From: Rhabditoides inermis
Taxonomy: Eukaryota > Nematoda > Chromadorea > Rhabditida > Rhabditidae
DNA length: 64,000 nt
Reading direction: 5' to 3'
Assembly: GCA_963966185.1 (NCBI GenBank)
Contig: CAWZYM010000407.1
Span: forward strand, 242,001-306,000
Shown here: positions 1-10,866 of the stretch, one piece after another
How positions within the stretch are numbered: the stretch's first letter is position 1
Layout of the letters: every line of letters begins with the position of its first letter
The notes under the pieces: model-generated
Told to the model about the DNA's origin: nothing
The model's database searches: none
The model's input: only the letters and a program-made list of their open reading frames with translations
Program-made: the position numbers and the translations under genes

Positions 1-579
1 CTTCCTCCTAACTTCCTCCTAACTTCCTCCTAACTTCCTCCTAACTTGCTCCTAACTTGCTCCTAACTTCCTCCTAACTTCCACCTAACTTCCTCCTATC
101 TTCCTTCTAACTTCCTCCTAACTTTCTCCTAACTTCCTCCTAACTTCCTTCTAGCTTCCTCCTGACTTCCTCCTAATGCCCAAATGTTTTATAAATTCTT
201 CCTAACTTCCTCCTAACTTCTTCCTAACTTCTTCCTAACTTCCTATTGATGTGCTATTGTTTCTAACTTCTTCCTGACTTCTTCCTAACTTCTTCCTAAC
301 TTCTTTCTAACTTCTTCCTAACTTCTTCCTAACTTCTTCCTAACTTCTTCCTAACTTCTTCCTAACTTCTTCCTAACTTCTTCCTAACTTCCTATTGATG
401 CTATTGTTTCTAACTTCTTCCTGACTTCTTCCTAACTTCTTCCTAACTTCTTCCTAACTTCTTTCTAACTTCTTCCTAACTTCTCCCTAACTTCTTCCTA
501 ACTTCTTCCTAACTTCTTCCTAACTTCTTCCTAACTTCTTCCTAACTTCTTCCTAACTTCCTATTGATGTACTATTGTA
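1..579 (+). repeat. P11 then Q11 block (left edge, partial module)
   Basis: Positions 1 to about 219 are P11 units (CTAACTTCCTC and near variants such as CTAACTTGCTC) with one box at 175-202. From about 220 the unit becomes Q11 (CTAACTTCTTC). Q11 is broken by a full S-box near 243 and by a short S-box at 391-410 that reads GATGCTATTG, two bases (TG) fewer than the usual GATGTGCTATTG. The seed GATGTACTATTGTA at 566-579 leads into the first N9 array. The P11 part is cut by the window edge. Confidence 0.95.
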
Positions 580-864
580 CCACTATGACCACTATGACCA
601 CTATGACCACTATGACCACTATGACCACTATGACCACTATGACCACTATGACCACTATGACCACTATGACCACTATGACCACTATGACCACTATGACCAC
701 TATGACCACTATGACCACTATGACCACTATGACCACTATGACCACTATGACCACTATGACCACTATGACCACTATGACCACTATGACCACTATGACCACT
801 ATGACCACTATGACCACTATGACCACTATGACCACTATGACCACTATGACCTAGGTCATAGTGG
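580..864 (+). repeat. N9 array, 30 units, class 1 palindromic end
   Basis: Thirty uninterrupted CCACTATGA units at 580-849 with no point variants. The last unit forms the left arm of a perfect 24-bp palindrome at 841-864, whose centre is CCTAGG and whose right arm is GTCATAGTGG. The array is open in two plus frames (MTT and HYD repeats) and at least one minus frame (IVV), which follows from the 9-bp period; I do not call it coding. Confidence 0.97.
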
Positions 865-1785
865 GAGGAACTTCCTTCTAACTTCCTCCTAATTTCCTCC
901 TAACTTCCTCCTAGCTTCTTCCTATGTAGCTTCCTCCTAACTTCCTCCTAACTTCCTCCTGACCTCCTCCTGACTTCCTCCTAATGCCCAAATGTTTTAT
1001 AAATTCTTCCTACCTTCCTCCTAACTTCCTCCTAACTTCCTCCTAACTTCCTCCTAACTTGCTCCTAACTTGCTCCTAACTTCCTCCTAACTTCCACCTA
1101 ACTTCCTCCTATCTTCCTTCTAACTTCCTCCTAACTTTCTCCTAACTTCCTCCTAACTTCCTTCTAGCTTCCTCCTGACTTCCTCCTAATGCCCAAATGT
1201 TTTATAAATTCTTCCTAACTTCCTCCTAACTTCTTCCTAACTTCTTCCTAACTTCCTATTGATGTGCTATTGTTTCTAACTTCTTCCTGACTTCTTCCTA
1301 ACTTCTTCCTAACTTCTTCCTAACTTCTTTCTAACTTCTTCCTAACTTCTTCCTAACTTCTTCCTAACTTCTTCCTAACTTCTTCCTAACTTCTTCCTAA
1401 CTTCTTCCTAACTTCCTATTGATGCTATTGTTTCTAACTTCTTCCTGACTTCTTCCTAACTTCTTCCTAACTTCTTCCTAACTTCTTTCTAACTTCTTCC
1501 TAACTTCTCCCTAACTTCTTCCTAACTTCTTCCTAACTTCTTCCTAACTTCTTCCTAACTTCTTCCTAACTTCTTCCTAACTTCCTATTGATGTGCTATT
1601 GTTTCTAACTTCTTCCTGACTTCTTCCTAACTTCTTCCTAACTTCTTCCTAACTTCTTCCTAACTTCTTCCTAACTTCTTCCTAACTTCTTCCTAACTTC
1701 TTTCTAACTTCTTCCCAACTTCTTCCTAACTTCTTCCTAACTTCTTCCTAACTTCTTCCTAACTTCCTATTGATGTACTATTGTA
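865..1785 (+). repeat. P11 then Q11 block, standard module
   Basis: P11 runs to about 1225 with boxes at 983-1010 and 1188-1215. Q11 follows to the seed before 1786. S-boxes lie near 1256 and 1590, and the short GATGCTATTG form is at 1421-1430. Measured from the last N9 unit of one array to the first of the next, this module spans 936 bp, exactly the length seen again at 5880-6815 and 33390-34325. Confidence 0.95.
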
Positions 1786-2160
1786 CCACTATGACCACTA
1801 TGACCACTATGACCACTATGACCACTATGACCACTATGACCACTATGACCACTATGACCACTATGACCACTATGACCACTATGACCACTATGACCACTAT
1901 GACCACTATGACCACTATGACCACTATGACCACTATGACCACTATGACCACTATGACCACTATGACCACTATGACCACTATGACCACTATGACCACTATG
2001 ACCACTATGACCACTATGACCACTATGACCACTATGACCACTATGACCACTATGACCACTATGACCACTATGACCACTATGACCACTATGACCACTATGA
2101 CCACTATGACCACTATGACCACTATGACCACTATGACCACTATGACCTAGGTCATAGTGG
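1786..2160 (+). repeat. N9 array, 40 units, class 1 end
   Basis: Forty identical CCACTATGA units at 1786-2145 after the seed GATGTACTATTGTA. The 24-bp palindrome centred on CCTAGG is at 2137-2160. No substitutions are visible, so homogenisation is recent or very efficient. Confidence 0.97.
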
Positions 2161-2730
2161 GAGGAACTTCCTTCTAACTTCCTCCTAATTTCCTCCTAAC
2201 TTCCTCCTAGCTTCTTCCTATGTAGCTTCCTCCTAACTTCCTCCTAACTTCCTCCTGACCTCCTCCTGACTTCCTCCTAATGCCCAAATGTTTTATAAAT
2301 TCTTCCTACCTTCCTCCTAACTTCCTCCTAACTTCCTCCTAACTTCCTCCTAACTTGCTCCTAACTTGCTCCTAACTTTCTCCTAACTTTCTCCTAACTG
2401 CCTTCTAGCTTCCTCCTGACTTCCTCCTAATGCCCAAATGTTTTATAAATTCTTCCTAACTTCCTCCTAACTTCTTCCTAACTTCTTCCTAACTTCCTAT
2501 TGATGTGCTATTGTTTCTAACTTCTTCCTGACTTCTTCCTAACTTCTTCCTAACTTCTTCCTAACTTCTTTCTAACTTCTTCCTAACTTCTTCCTAACTT
2601 CTCCCTAACTTCTTCCTAACTTCTTCCTAACTTCTTTCTAACTTCTTCCTAACTTCTTCCTAACTTCTTCCTAACTTCTTCCTAACTTCTTCCTAACTTC
2701 TTCCTAACTTCCTATTGATGTACTATTGTA
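2161..2730 (+). repeat. Shortened P11 then Q11 block
   Basis: Two boxes at 2279-2306 and 2429-2456 are only 150 bp apart, against 205 bp in the standard module. The missing P11 units are replaced by a junction with two CTTTCTCCTAA units and ACTGCCTTCTAG. Q11 from about 2471 has one S-box near 2499. The same P11 deletion recurs in the 39577-40431 block. Confidence 0.94.
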
Positions 2731-3896
2731 CCACTATGACCACTATGACCACTATGACCACTATGACCACTATGACCACTATGACCACTATGACCACTAT
2801 GACCACTATGACCACTATGACCACTATGACCACTATGACCACTATGACCACTATGACCACTATGACCACTATGACCACTATGACCACTATGACCACTATG
2901 ACCACTGTGACCACTATGACCACTATGACCACTATGACCACTGTGACCACTATGACCACTATGACCACTATGACCACTATGACCACTATGACCACTATGA
3001 CCACTATGACCACTATGACCACTATGACCACTATGACCACTATGACCACTATGACCACTATGACCACTATGACCACTATGACCACTATGACCACTATGAC
3101 CACTATGACCACTATGACCACTATGACCACTATGACCACTATGACCACTATGACCACTATGACCACTATGACCACTATGACCACTATGACCACTATGACC
3201 ACTATGACCACTATGACCACTATGACCACTATGACCACTATGACCACTATGACCACTATGACCACTATGACCACTATGACCACTATGACCACTATGACCA
3301 CTATGACCACTATGACCACTATGACCACTATGACCACTATGACCACTATGACCACTATGACCACTATGACCACTATGACCACTATGACCACTATGACCAC
3401 TATGACCACTGTGACCACTATGACCACTATGACCACTATGACCACTATGACCACTATGACCACTATGACCACTATGACCACTATGACCACTATGACCACT
3501 ATGACCACTATGACCACTATGACCACTATGACCACTATGACCACTATGACCACTATGACCACTATGACCACTATGACCACTATGACCACTATGACCACTA
3601 TGACCACTATGACCACTATGACCACTATGACCACTATGACCACTATGACCACTATGACCACTATGACCACTATGACCACTATGACCACTATGACCACTAT
3701 GACCACTATGACCACTATGACCACTATGACCACTATGACCACTATGACCACTATGACCACTATGACCACTATGACCACTATGACCACTATGACCACTATG
3801 ACCACTATGACCACTTTGACCACTATGACCACTATGACCACTATGACCACTATGACCTAGGTCATAGTGGTCATAGAGGTCATAGTGGTCATAGTG
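2731..3896 (+). repeat. N9 array, 125 units, class 1L end
   Basis: 125 units at 2731-3855. G variants (CACTGTGAC) lie at 2907 and 2943, exactly four units apart, with a third at 3411. A T variant (CACTTTGAC) at 3816 is 39 bp before the last array base. The palindrome centre CCTAGG at 3856-3861 is followed by four inverted units at 3861-3896, the second changed to GTCATAGAG. The facing arms are about 39 bp each with one mismatch. Confidence 0.97.
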
Positions 3897-5546
3897 GGAG
3901 GAACTTCCTCCTAGCTTCCTCCTTGTAGCTTCCTCCTAACTTCCTCCTAACTTCCTCCTGACCTCCTCCTGACTTCCTCCTAATGCCCAAATGTTTTATA
4001 AATTCATCCTAACTTCCTCCTAACTTCCTCCTAACTTCCTCCTAACTTACTCCTAACTTGCTCCTAACTTGTTCCTAACTTCCTCCTAACTTCCATTTAA
4101 CTTCCTCCTATCTTCCTCCTAACTTCCTCCTAACTTTCTCCTAACTTCCTCCTAACTTCCTCCTAGCTTCCTCCTGACTTCCTCCTAATGCCCGAATGTT
4201 TTATAAATTCTTCCTAACTTCCTCCTAACTTCCTCCTATCTTCCTCCTAACTTTCTCCTAACTTCCTCCTAATTTCCTCCTAACTTCCTCCTGACTTTCC
4301 CCTAACTTGCTCCTAACTTGCTCCTAACTTCCTCCTAACTTCCTCCTAATGCACAATTGTTTTATAAATTCTTCCTAACTTCCTCCTATCTTCCTCCTAA
4401 CTTCCTCCTAACTTCCTCCCAGTTTCCTCCTAACTTCCTCCTAACTTCCTCCTAACTTCCTCCTAGCTTCCTCCTAGCTTCCTCCTAACTTCCTCCTAAC
4501 TTCCTCCTGACTTCCTCCTGACTTCCTCCTAATGCTCAAATGTTTTATAAATTCTTCCTAACTTTCTCCTAACTTCCTCCTAACTTCCTCCTAACTTCCT
4601 CCTGACTTCCTCCTGACTTCCTCCTAATGCCCAAATGTTTTATAAATTCTTCCTACCTTCCTCCTAACTTCCTCCTAACTTCCTCCTAACTTCCTCCTAA
4701 CTTGCTCCTAACTTCCTCCTAACTTCCTCCTAACTTCCACCTAACTTCCTCCTATCTTCCTCCTAACTTCCTCCTAACTTTCTCCTAACTTCCTCCTAAC
4801 TTCCTTCTAGCTTCCTCCTGACTTCCTCCTAATGCCCAAATGTTTTATAAATTCTTCCTAACTTCCTCCTAACTTCTTCCTAACTTCTTCATAACTTCCT
4901 ATTGATGTGCTATTGTTTCTAACTTCTTCCTGACTTCTTCCTAACTTCTTCCTAACTTCTTCCTAACTTCTTCCTAACTTCTTCCTAACTTCTTCGTTAC
5001 TTCTTCCTAATTTCTTCCTGACTTCTTCCTAATTTCCTATTGATGTGCTATTGTTTCTAACTTCTTCCTGACTTCTTCCTAACTTCTTCCTAACTTCTTC
5101 CTAACTTCTTCCTAACTTCTTCCTAACTTCTTTCTAACTTCTTCCTAATTTCTTCCTGACTTCTTCCTAACTTCCTATTGATGTGCTATTGTTTCTAACT
5201 TCTTCCTGACTTCTTCCTAACTTCTTCCTAACTTCTTCCTAACTTCTTCCTAACTTCTTCCTAACTTCTTTCTAACTTCTTCCTAACTTCTCCCTAACTT
5301 CTTCCTAACTTCTTCCTAACTTCTTCCTAACTTCTTCCTAACTTCCTATTGATGTGCTATTGTTTCTAACTTCTTCCTGACTTCTTCCTAACTTCTTCCG
5401 AACTTCTTCCTAACTTCTTCCTAACTTCTTCCTAACTTCTTCCTAACTTCTTCCTAACTTCTTCCTAACTTCTTCCTAACTTCTTCCTAACTTCTTCCTA
5501 ACTTCTTCCTAACTTCTTCCTAACTTCCTATTGATGTACTATTGTA
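3897..5546 (+). repeat. Long P11 block with six boxes, then Q11
   Basis: P11 continues to about 4870 and carries six box copies starting at 3982, 4187, 4348, 4531, 4626 and 4831. The spacings are 205, 161, 183, 95 and 205 bp. The second box reads CCCGAATG, the third GCACAATTG and the fourth GCTCAAATG, so each position in the ladder has its own diagnostic form. Q11 follows with several S-boxes. The same ladder recurs from 16164 and 34911, and in slightly altered form from 9161 and 25623. Confidence 0.95.
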
Positions 5547-5894
5547 CCACTATGACCACTATGACCACTATGACCACTATGACCACTATGACCACTATGA
5601 CCACTATGACCACTATGACCACTATGACCACTATGACCACTATGACCACTATGACCACTATGACCACTATGACCACTATGACCACTATGACCACTATGAC
5701 CACTATGACCACTATGACCACTATGACCACTATGACCACTATGACCACTATGACCACTATGACCACTATGACCACTATGACCACTATGACCACTATGACC
5801 ACTATGACCACTATGACCACTATGACCACTATGACCACTATGACCACTATGACCACTATGACCACTATGACCACTATGACCTAGGTCATAGTGG
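5547..5894 (+). repeat. N9 array, 37 units, class 1 end
   Basis: Thirty-seven CCACTATGA units at 5547-5879 without variants, started by the seed GATGTACTATTGTA. The 24-bp palindrome is at 5871-5894. Confidence 0.97.
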
Positions 5895-6815
5895 GAGGAA
5901 CTTCCTTCTAACTTCCTCCTAATTTCCTCCTAACTTCCTCCTAGCTTCTTCCTATGTAGCTTCCTCCTAACTTCCTCCTAACTTCCTTCTGACCTCCTCC
6001 TGACTTCCTCCTAATGCCCAAATGTTTTATAAATTCTTCCTACCTTCCTCCTAACTTCCTCCTAACTTCCTCCTAACTTCCTCCTAACTTCCTCCTAACT
6101 TGCTCCTAACTTCCTCCTAACTTCCTCCTAACTTCCACCTAACTTCCTCCTATCTTCCTTCTAACTTCCTCCTAACTTTCTCCTAACTTCCTCCTAACTT
6201 CCTTCTAGCTTCCTCCTGACTTCCTCCTAATGCCCAAATGTTTTATAAATTCTTCCTAACTTCCTCCTAACTTCTTCCTAACTTCTTCCTAACTTCCTAT
6301 TGATGTGCTATTGTTTCTAACTTCTTCCTGACTTCTTCCTAACTTCTTCCTAACTTCTTTCTAACTTCTTTCTAACTTCTTCCTAACTTCTTCCTAACTT
6401 CTTCCTAACTTCTTCCTAACTTCTTCCTAACTTCTTCCTAACTTCTTCCTAACTTCCTATTGATGCTATTGTTTCTAACTTCTTCCTGACTTCTTCCTAA
6501 CTTCTTCCTAACTTCTTCCTAACTTCTTTCTAACTTCTTCCTAACTTCTCCCTAACTTCTTCCTAACTTCTTCCTAACTTCTTCCTAACTTCTTCCTAAC
6601 TTCTTCCTAACTTCTTCCTAACTTCCTATTGATGTGCTATTGTTTCTAACTTCTTCCTGACTTCTTCCTAACTTCTTCCTAACTTCTTCCTAACTTCTTC
6701 CTAACTTCTTCCTAACTTCTTCCTAACTTCTTCCTAACTTCTTCCTAACTTCTTCCTAACTTCTTCCTAACTTCTTCCTAACTTCTTCCTAACTTCCTAT
6801 TGATGTACTATTGTA
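5895..6815 (+). repeat. P11 then Q11 block, standard module
   Basis: P11 holds two boxes (near 6012 and 6228) up to about 6255. Q11 follows with S-boxes near 6296 and 6628 and the short GATGCTATTG form near 6461. The array-to-array spacing is 936 bp, the same as in the 865-1785 module. Confidence 0.95.
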
Positions 6816-7468
6816 CCACTATGACCACTATGACCACTATGACCACTATGACCACTATGACCACTATGACCACTATGACCACTATGACCACTATGACCAC
6901 TATGACCACTATGACCACTATGACCACTATGACCACTATGACCACTATGACCACTATGACCACTATGACCACTATGACCACTATGACCACTATGACCACT
7001 ATGACCACTATGACCACTATGACCACTATGACCACTATGACCACTATGACCACTATGACCACTATGACCACTATGACCACTATGACCACTATGACCACTA
7101 TGACCACTATGACCACTATGACCACTATGACCACTATGACCACTATGACCACTATGACCACTATGACCACTATGACCACTATGACCACTATGACCACTAT
7201 GACCACTATGACCACTATGACCACTATGACCACTATGACCACTATGACCACTATGACCACTATGACCACTGTGACCACTATGACCACTATGACCACTATG
7301 ACCACTATGACCACTATGACCACTATGACCACTATGACCACTATGACCACTATGACCACTATGACCACTATGACCACTATGACCACTATGACCACTATGA
7401 CCACTATGACCACTATGACCACTATGACCTAGGTCATAGTGGTCATAGAGGTCATAGTGGTCATAGTG
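6816..7468 (+). repeat. N9 array, 68 units, class 1L end
   Basis: Sixty-eight units at 6816-7427 with a single G variant at 7271, in the 51st unit. The array at 38923-39561 has its only G variant in the 51st unit too, so the two share a recent ancestor. Four inverted units at 7433-7468 follow the CCTAGG centre, the second being GTCATAGAG. Confidence 0.97.
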
Positions 7469-7608
7469 GGAGGAACTTCCTTCTAACTTCCTCCTAATTT
7501 CCTCCTAACTTCCTCCTAGCTTCCTCCTTGTAGCTTCCTCCTAACTTCCTCCTAACTTCCTCCTGACCTCCTCCTGACTTCCTCCTAATGCCCAAATGTT
7601 TTATAAAA
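7469..7608 (+). repeat. Truncated P11 block ending at an inversion breakpoint
   Basis: About 110 bp of ordinary P11 leads into a box at about 7587 that breaks off after TTTTATAAA. The sequence then restarts ATGTTTTATAA and turns over into minus-strand P11. The core TGTTTTATAA therefore occurs twice within about 30 bp across the breakpoint. Confidence 0.93.
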
Positions 7609-8277
7609 AAATGTTTTATAAGAGGAAGTTAGGAGGAAGTTAGGAGGAAGCTAGGAGGAAGCTAGGAGGAAGTTAGGAGGAAGTTAGGAGGAAGTTAGGA
7701 GGAAACTGGGAGGAAGTTAGGAGGAAGTTAGGAGGAAGATAGGAGGAAGTTAGGAAGAATTTATAAAACAATTGTGCATTAGGAGGAAGTTAGGAGGAAG
7801 TTAGGAGCAAGTTAGGAGCAAGTTAGGGGAAAGTCAGGAGGAAGTTAGGAGGAAATTAGGAGGAAGTTAGGAGAAAGTTAGGAGGAAGATAGGAGGAAGT
7901 TAGGAGGAAGTTAGGAAGAATTTAGGAAGAATTTATAAAACATTTGGGCATTAGGAGGAAGTCAGGAGGAGGTCAGGAGGAAGTTAGGTGGAAGTTAGGA
8001 GGAAGCTACAAGGAGGAAGCTAGGAGGAAGTTAGGAGGAAGATAGGAAGAAGTTAAATGGAAGTTAGGAGGAAGTTAGGAGGAAGTTAGGAGCAAGTTAG
8101 GAGGAAGTTAGGAGGAAGTTAGGAGGAAGTTAGGAAGAATTTATAAAACATTTGGGCATTAGGAGGAAGTCAGGAGGAGGTCAGGAGGAAGTTAGGAGGA
8201 AGTTAGGAGGAAGCTACAAGGAGGAAGCTAGGAGGAAGTTAGGAGGAAATTAGGAGGAAGTTAGAAGGAAGTTCCTC
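7609..8277 (-). repeat. Inverted P11 segment 1
   Basis: The plus strand here reads purine-rich GAAGTTAGGAGGAAG, the complement of P11. Reverse-complemented boxes end near 7780 (GTGCATT, from the GCACAATTG form), 7952 and 8160. Read backward from 8277, the order of boxes and variant units follows the first three boxes of the 3897-5546 ladder. The left boundary is the doubled box; the right boundary is GTTCCTCCCACTATGA. Confidence 0.93.
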
Positions 8278-8313
8278 CCACTATGACCACTATGACCACT
8301 ATGACCACTATGA
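8278..8313 (+). repeat. N9 stub, 4 units, at the right edge of inverted segment 1
   Basis: Four CCACTATGA units. They are the inverted-unit tail that normally follows a palindromic junction, now turned to the plus strand because the whole segment is inverted. The stub ends CCTTCTTCC, joining directly to Q11 without a palindrome. Confidence 0.92.
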
Positions 8314-8641
8314 CCTTCTTCCTTCCTAACTTCTTCTTAACTTCTTCCTAACTTCTTATTAATGTACTATTGTTTCTAACTTCTTCCTGACTTCTTCCGA
8401 ACTTCTTCCTAACTTCTTTCTAACTTCTTTCTAACTTCTTATTGATGTACTATTGTTTCTAACTTCTTCCTAACTTCTTCCTAACTTCTTCCTAACTTCT
8501 TCCTAACTTCTTCCTAACTTCCTGTTGATGTACTAATGTTTCTAACTTCTTCCTGACTTCTTCCTAACTTCTTCCTAACTTCTTTTTCAACTTCTTCCTA
8601 ACTTCTTCCTAACTTCTTCCTAACTTCTTCCTAACTTCTTT
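8314..8641 (+). repeat. Q11 block
   Basis: Q11 units with three S-boxes of the A form (GATGTACTATTG near 8440, TTAATGTACTATTG near 8350, and GATGTACTAATG near 8527). A distinctive CTTCTTTTTCAAC unit near 8581 and the unit CTTCCGAAC mark this lineage. The block is copied at 20827-21154 and 24749-25076. Confidence 0.94.
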
Positions 8642-8954
8642 CCACTATGACCACTATGACCACTATGACCACTATGACCACTATGACCACTATGACCACT
8701 ATGACCACTATGACCACTATGACCACTATGACCACTATGACCACTATGACCACTATGACCACTATGACCACTATGACCACTATGACCACTATGACCACTA
8801 TGACCACTATGACCACTTTGACCACTATGACCACTATGACCACTATGACCACTATGACCACTATGACCACTATGACCACTATGACCACTATGACCACTAT
8901 GACCACTATGACCACTATGACCACTATGACCACTATGACCACTATGACCACTAT
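8642..8954 (+). repeat. N9 array, 34 units plus 7 bp, class 2 end
   Basis: The array starts directly after CTTCTTT, without the usual seed. One T variant (CACTTTGAC) lies at 8818, in the 20th unit. It ends CACTATTTCTTAAC with no palindrome. The copies at 21155 and 25077 have 37 units with the T variant also in the 20th unit, so the three-unit difference lies on the right side. Confidence 0.96.
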
Positions 8955-8979
8955 TTCTTAACTTCTTCCTAACTTCTAG
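8955..8979 (+). repeat. Short Q11 spacer between facing N9 arrays
   Basis: About 25 bp of Q11 ending in CTAG separates the plus-oriented array from seven minus-oriented N9 units, so the two could pair with this stretch as a loop. Confidence 0.9.
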
Positions 8980-9042
8980 GTCATAGTGGTCATAGTGGTC
9001 ATAGTGGTCAAAGTGGTCATAGTGGTCATAGTGGTCATAGTG
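8980..9042 (-). repeat. Seven inverted N9 units
   Basis: Seven GTCATAGTG units. The fourth is GTCAAAGTG, the exact complement of the CACTTTGAC variant found in the facing array, so these units came from an inverted piece of such an array. They run into GGAGGAAC and then P11. Identical seven-unit blocks lie at 21520-21582 and 25442-25504. Confidence 0.95.
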
Positions 9043-10535
9043 GGAGGAACTTCCTTCTAACTTCCTCCTAATTTCCTCCTAACTTCCTCCTAGCTTCCTC
9101 CTTGTAGCTTCCTCCTAACTTCCTCCTAACTTCCTCCTGACCTCCTCCTGACTTCCTCCTAATGCCCAAATGTTTTATAAATTCTTCCTAACTTCCTCCT
9201 AACTTCCTCCTAACTTCCTCCTAACTTCCTCCTAACTTCCTCCTAACTTCCTCCTAACTTGCTCCTAACTTCCTCCTAACTTCCATTTAACTTCTTCCTA
9301 TCTTCCTCCTAACTTCCTCCTAACTTTCTCCTAACTTCCTCCTAACTTCCTCCTAGCTTCCTCCTGACTTCCTCCTAATGCCCGAATGTTTTATAAATTC
9401 TTCCTAACTTCCTCCTAACTTCCTCCTATCTTCCTCCTAACTTTCTCCTAACTTCCTCCTAATTTCCTCCTAACTTCCTCCTGACTTTCCCCTAACTTGC
9501 TCCTAACTTCCTCCTAACTTCCTCCTAACTTCCTCCTAATGCACAATTGTTTTATAAATTCTTCCTAACTTCCTCCTATCTTCCTCCTAACTTCCTCCTA
9601 ACTTTCTCCCAGTTTCCTCCTAACTTCCTCCTAACTTCCTCCTAACTTCCTCCTAGCTTCCTCCTAGCTTCCTCCTAACTTCCTCCTAACTTCCTCCTGA
9701 CTTCCTCCTGACTTCCTCCTAATGCTCAAATGTTTTATAAATTCTTCCTAACTTTCTCTTAACTTCCTCCTAACTTCCTCCTAACTTCCTCCTGACTTCC
9801 TCCTGACTTCCTCCTAATGCCCAAATGTTTTATAAATTCTTCCTACCTTCCTCCTAACTTCCTCCTAACTTCCTCCTAACTTCCTCCTAACTTCCTCCTA
9901 ACTTGCTCCTAACTTCCTCCTAACTTCCTCCTTAACTTCCACCTAACTTCCTCCTATCTTCCTCCTAACTTCCTCCTAACTTTCTCCTAACTTCCTCCTA
10001 ACTTCCTTCTAGCTTCCTCCTGACTTCCTCCTAATGCCCAAATGTTTTATAAATTCTTCCTAACTTCCTCCTAACTTCTTCCTAACTTCTTCCTAACTTC
10101 CTATTGATGTGCTATTGTTTCTAACTTCTTCCTGACTTCTTCCTAACTTCTTCCTAACTTCTTCCTAACTTCTTCCTAACTTCTTCCTAACTTCTTCCTA
10201 ACTTCCTATTGATGTGCTATTGTTTCTAACTTCTTCCTAACTTCTTCCTAACTTCTTCCTAACTTCTTCCTAACTTCTTCCTAACTTCTTCCTAATTTCT
10301 TCCTAACTTCTTTCTAACTTCTTTCTAACTTCTTATTGATGTACTATTGTTTCTAACTTCTTCCTAACTTCTTCCTAACTTCTTCCTAACTTCTTCCTAA
10401 CTTCCTGTTGATGTACTATTGTTTCTAACTTCTTCCTGACTTCTTCCTAACTTCTTCCTAACTTCTTTTTCAACTTCTTCCTAACTTCTTCCTAACTTCT
10501 TCCTAACTTCTTCCTAACTTCTTCCTAACTTCTTT
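9043..10535 (+). repeat. Long P11 ladder block, then Q11
   Basis: Six boxes start at 9161, 9377, 9538, 9721, 9816 and 10033. The spacings of 216, 161, 183, 95 and 217 bp differ from the 3.9 kb ladder by 11 or 12 bp in two intervals. The second box is CCCGAATG and the third GCACAATTG. Q11 from about 10076 carries G-form S-boxes first and A-form S-boxes later, then the CTTCTTTTTCAAC unit near 10465. Confidence 0.94.
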
Positions 10536-10866
10536 CCACTATGACCACTATGACCACTATGACCACTATGACCACTATGACCACTATGACCACTATGACC
10601 ACTATGACCACTATGACCACTATGACCACTATGACCACTATGACCACTATGACCACTATGACCACTATGACCACTATGACCACTATGACCACTATGACCA
10701 CTATGACCACTATGACCACTTTGACCACTATGACCACTATGACCACTATGACCACTATGACCACTATGACCACTTTGACCACTATGACCACTATGACCAC
10801 TATGACCACTATGACCACTATGACCACTATGACCACTATGACCACTATGACCACTATGACCACTAT
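10536..10866 (+). repeat. N9 array, 36 units plus 7 bp, class 2 end, two T variants
   Basis: T variants (CACTTTGAC) lie at 10721 and 10775, six units apart. The second is 91 bp from the array end. The array at 26976-27306 has the same length and both T variants at the same positions. Confidence 0.96.

Noticed and set aside
841..864. The CCTAGG-centred palindrome as a transcription terminator or operator
   Set aside because: There is no gene to terminate or control, no T-run after the palindrome, and its arms are simply N9 units in two orientations.
7620..8277. Telomere repeat, since the purine strand reads GTTAGGAGG with TTAGG inside
   Set aside because: The TTAGG is embedded in an 11-bp unit (GAAGTTAGGAG) and never occurs as a tandem 5-mer or 6-mer, so it does not match insect TTAGG or vertebrate TTAGGG telomeres.
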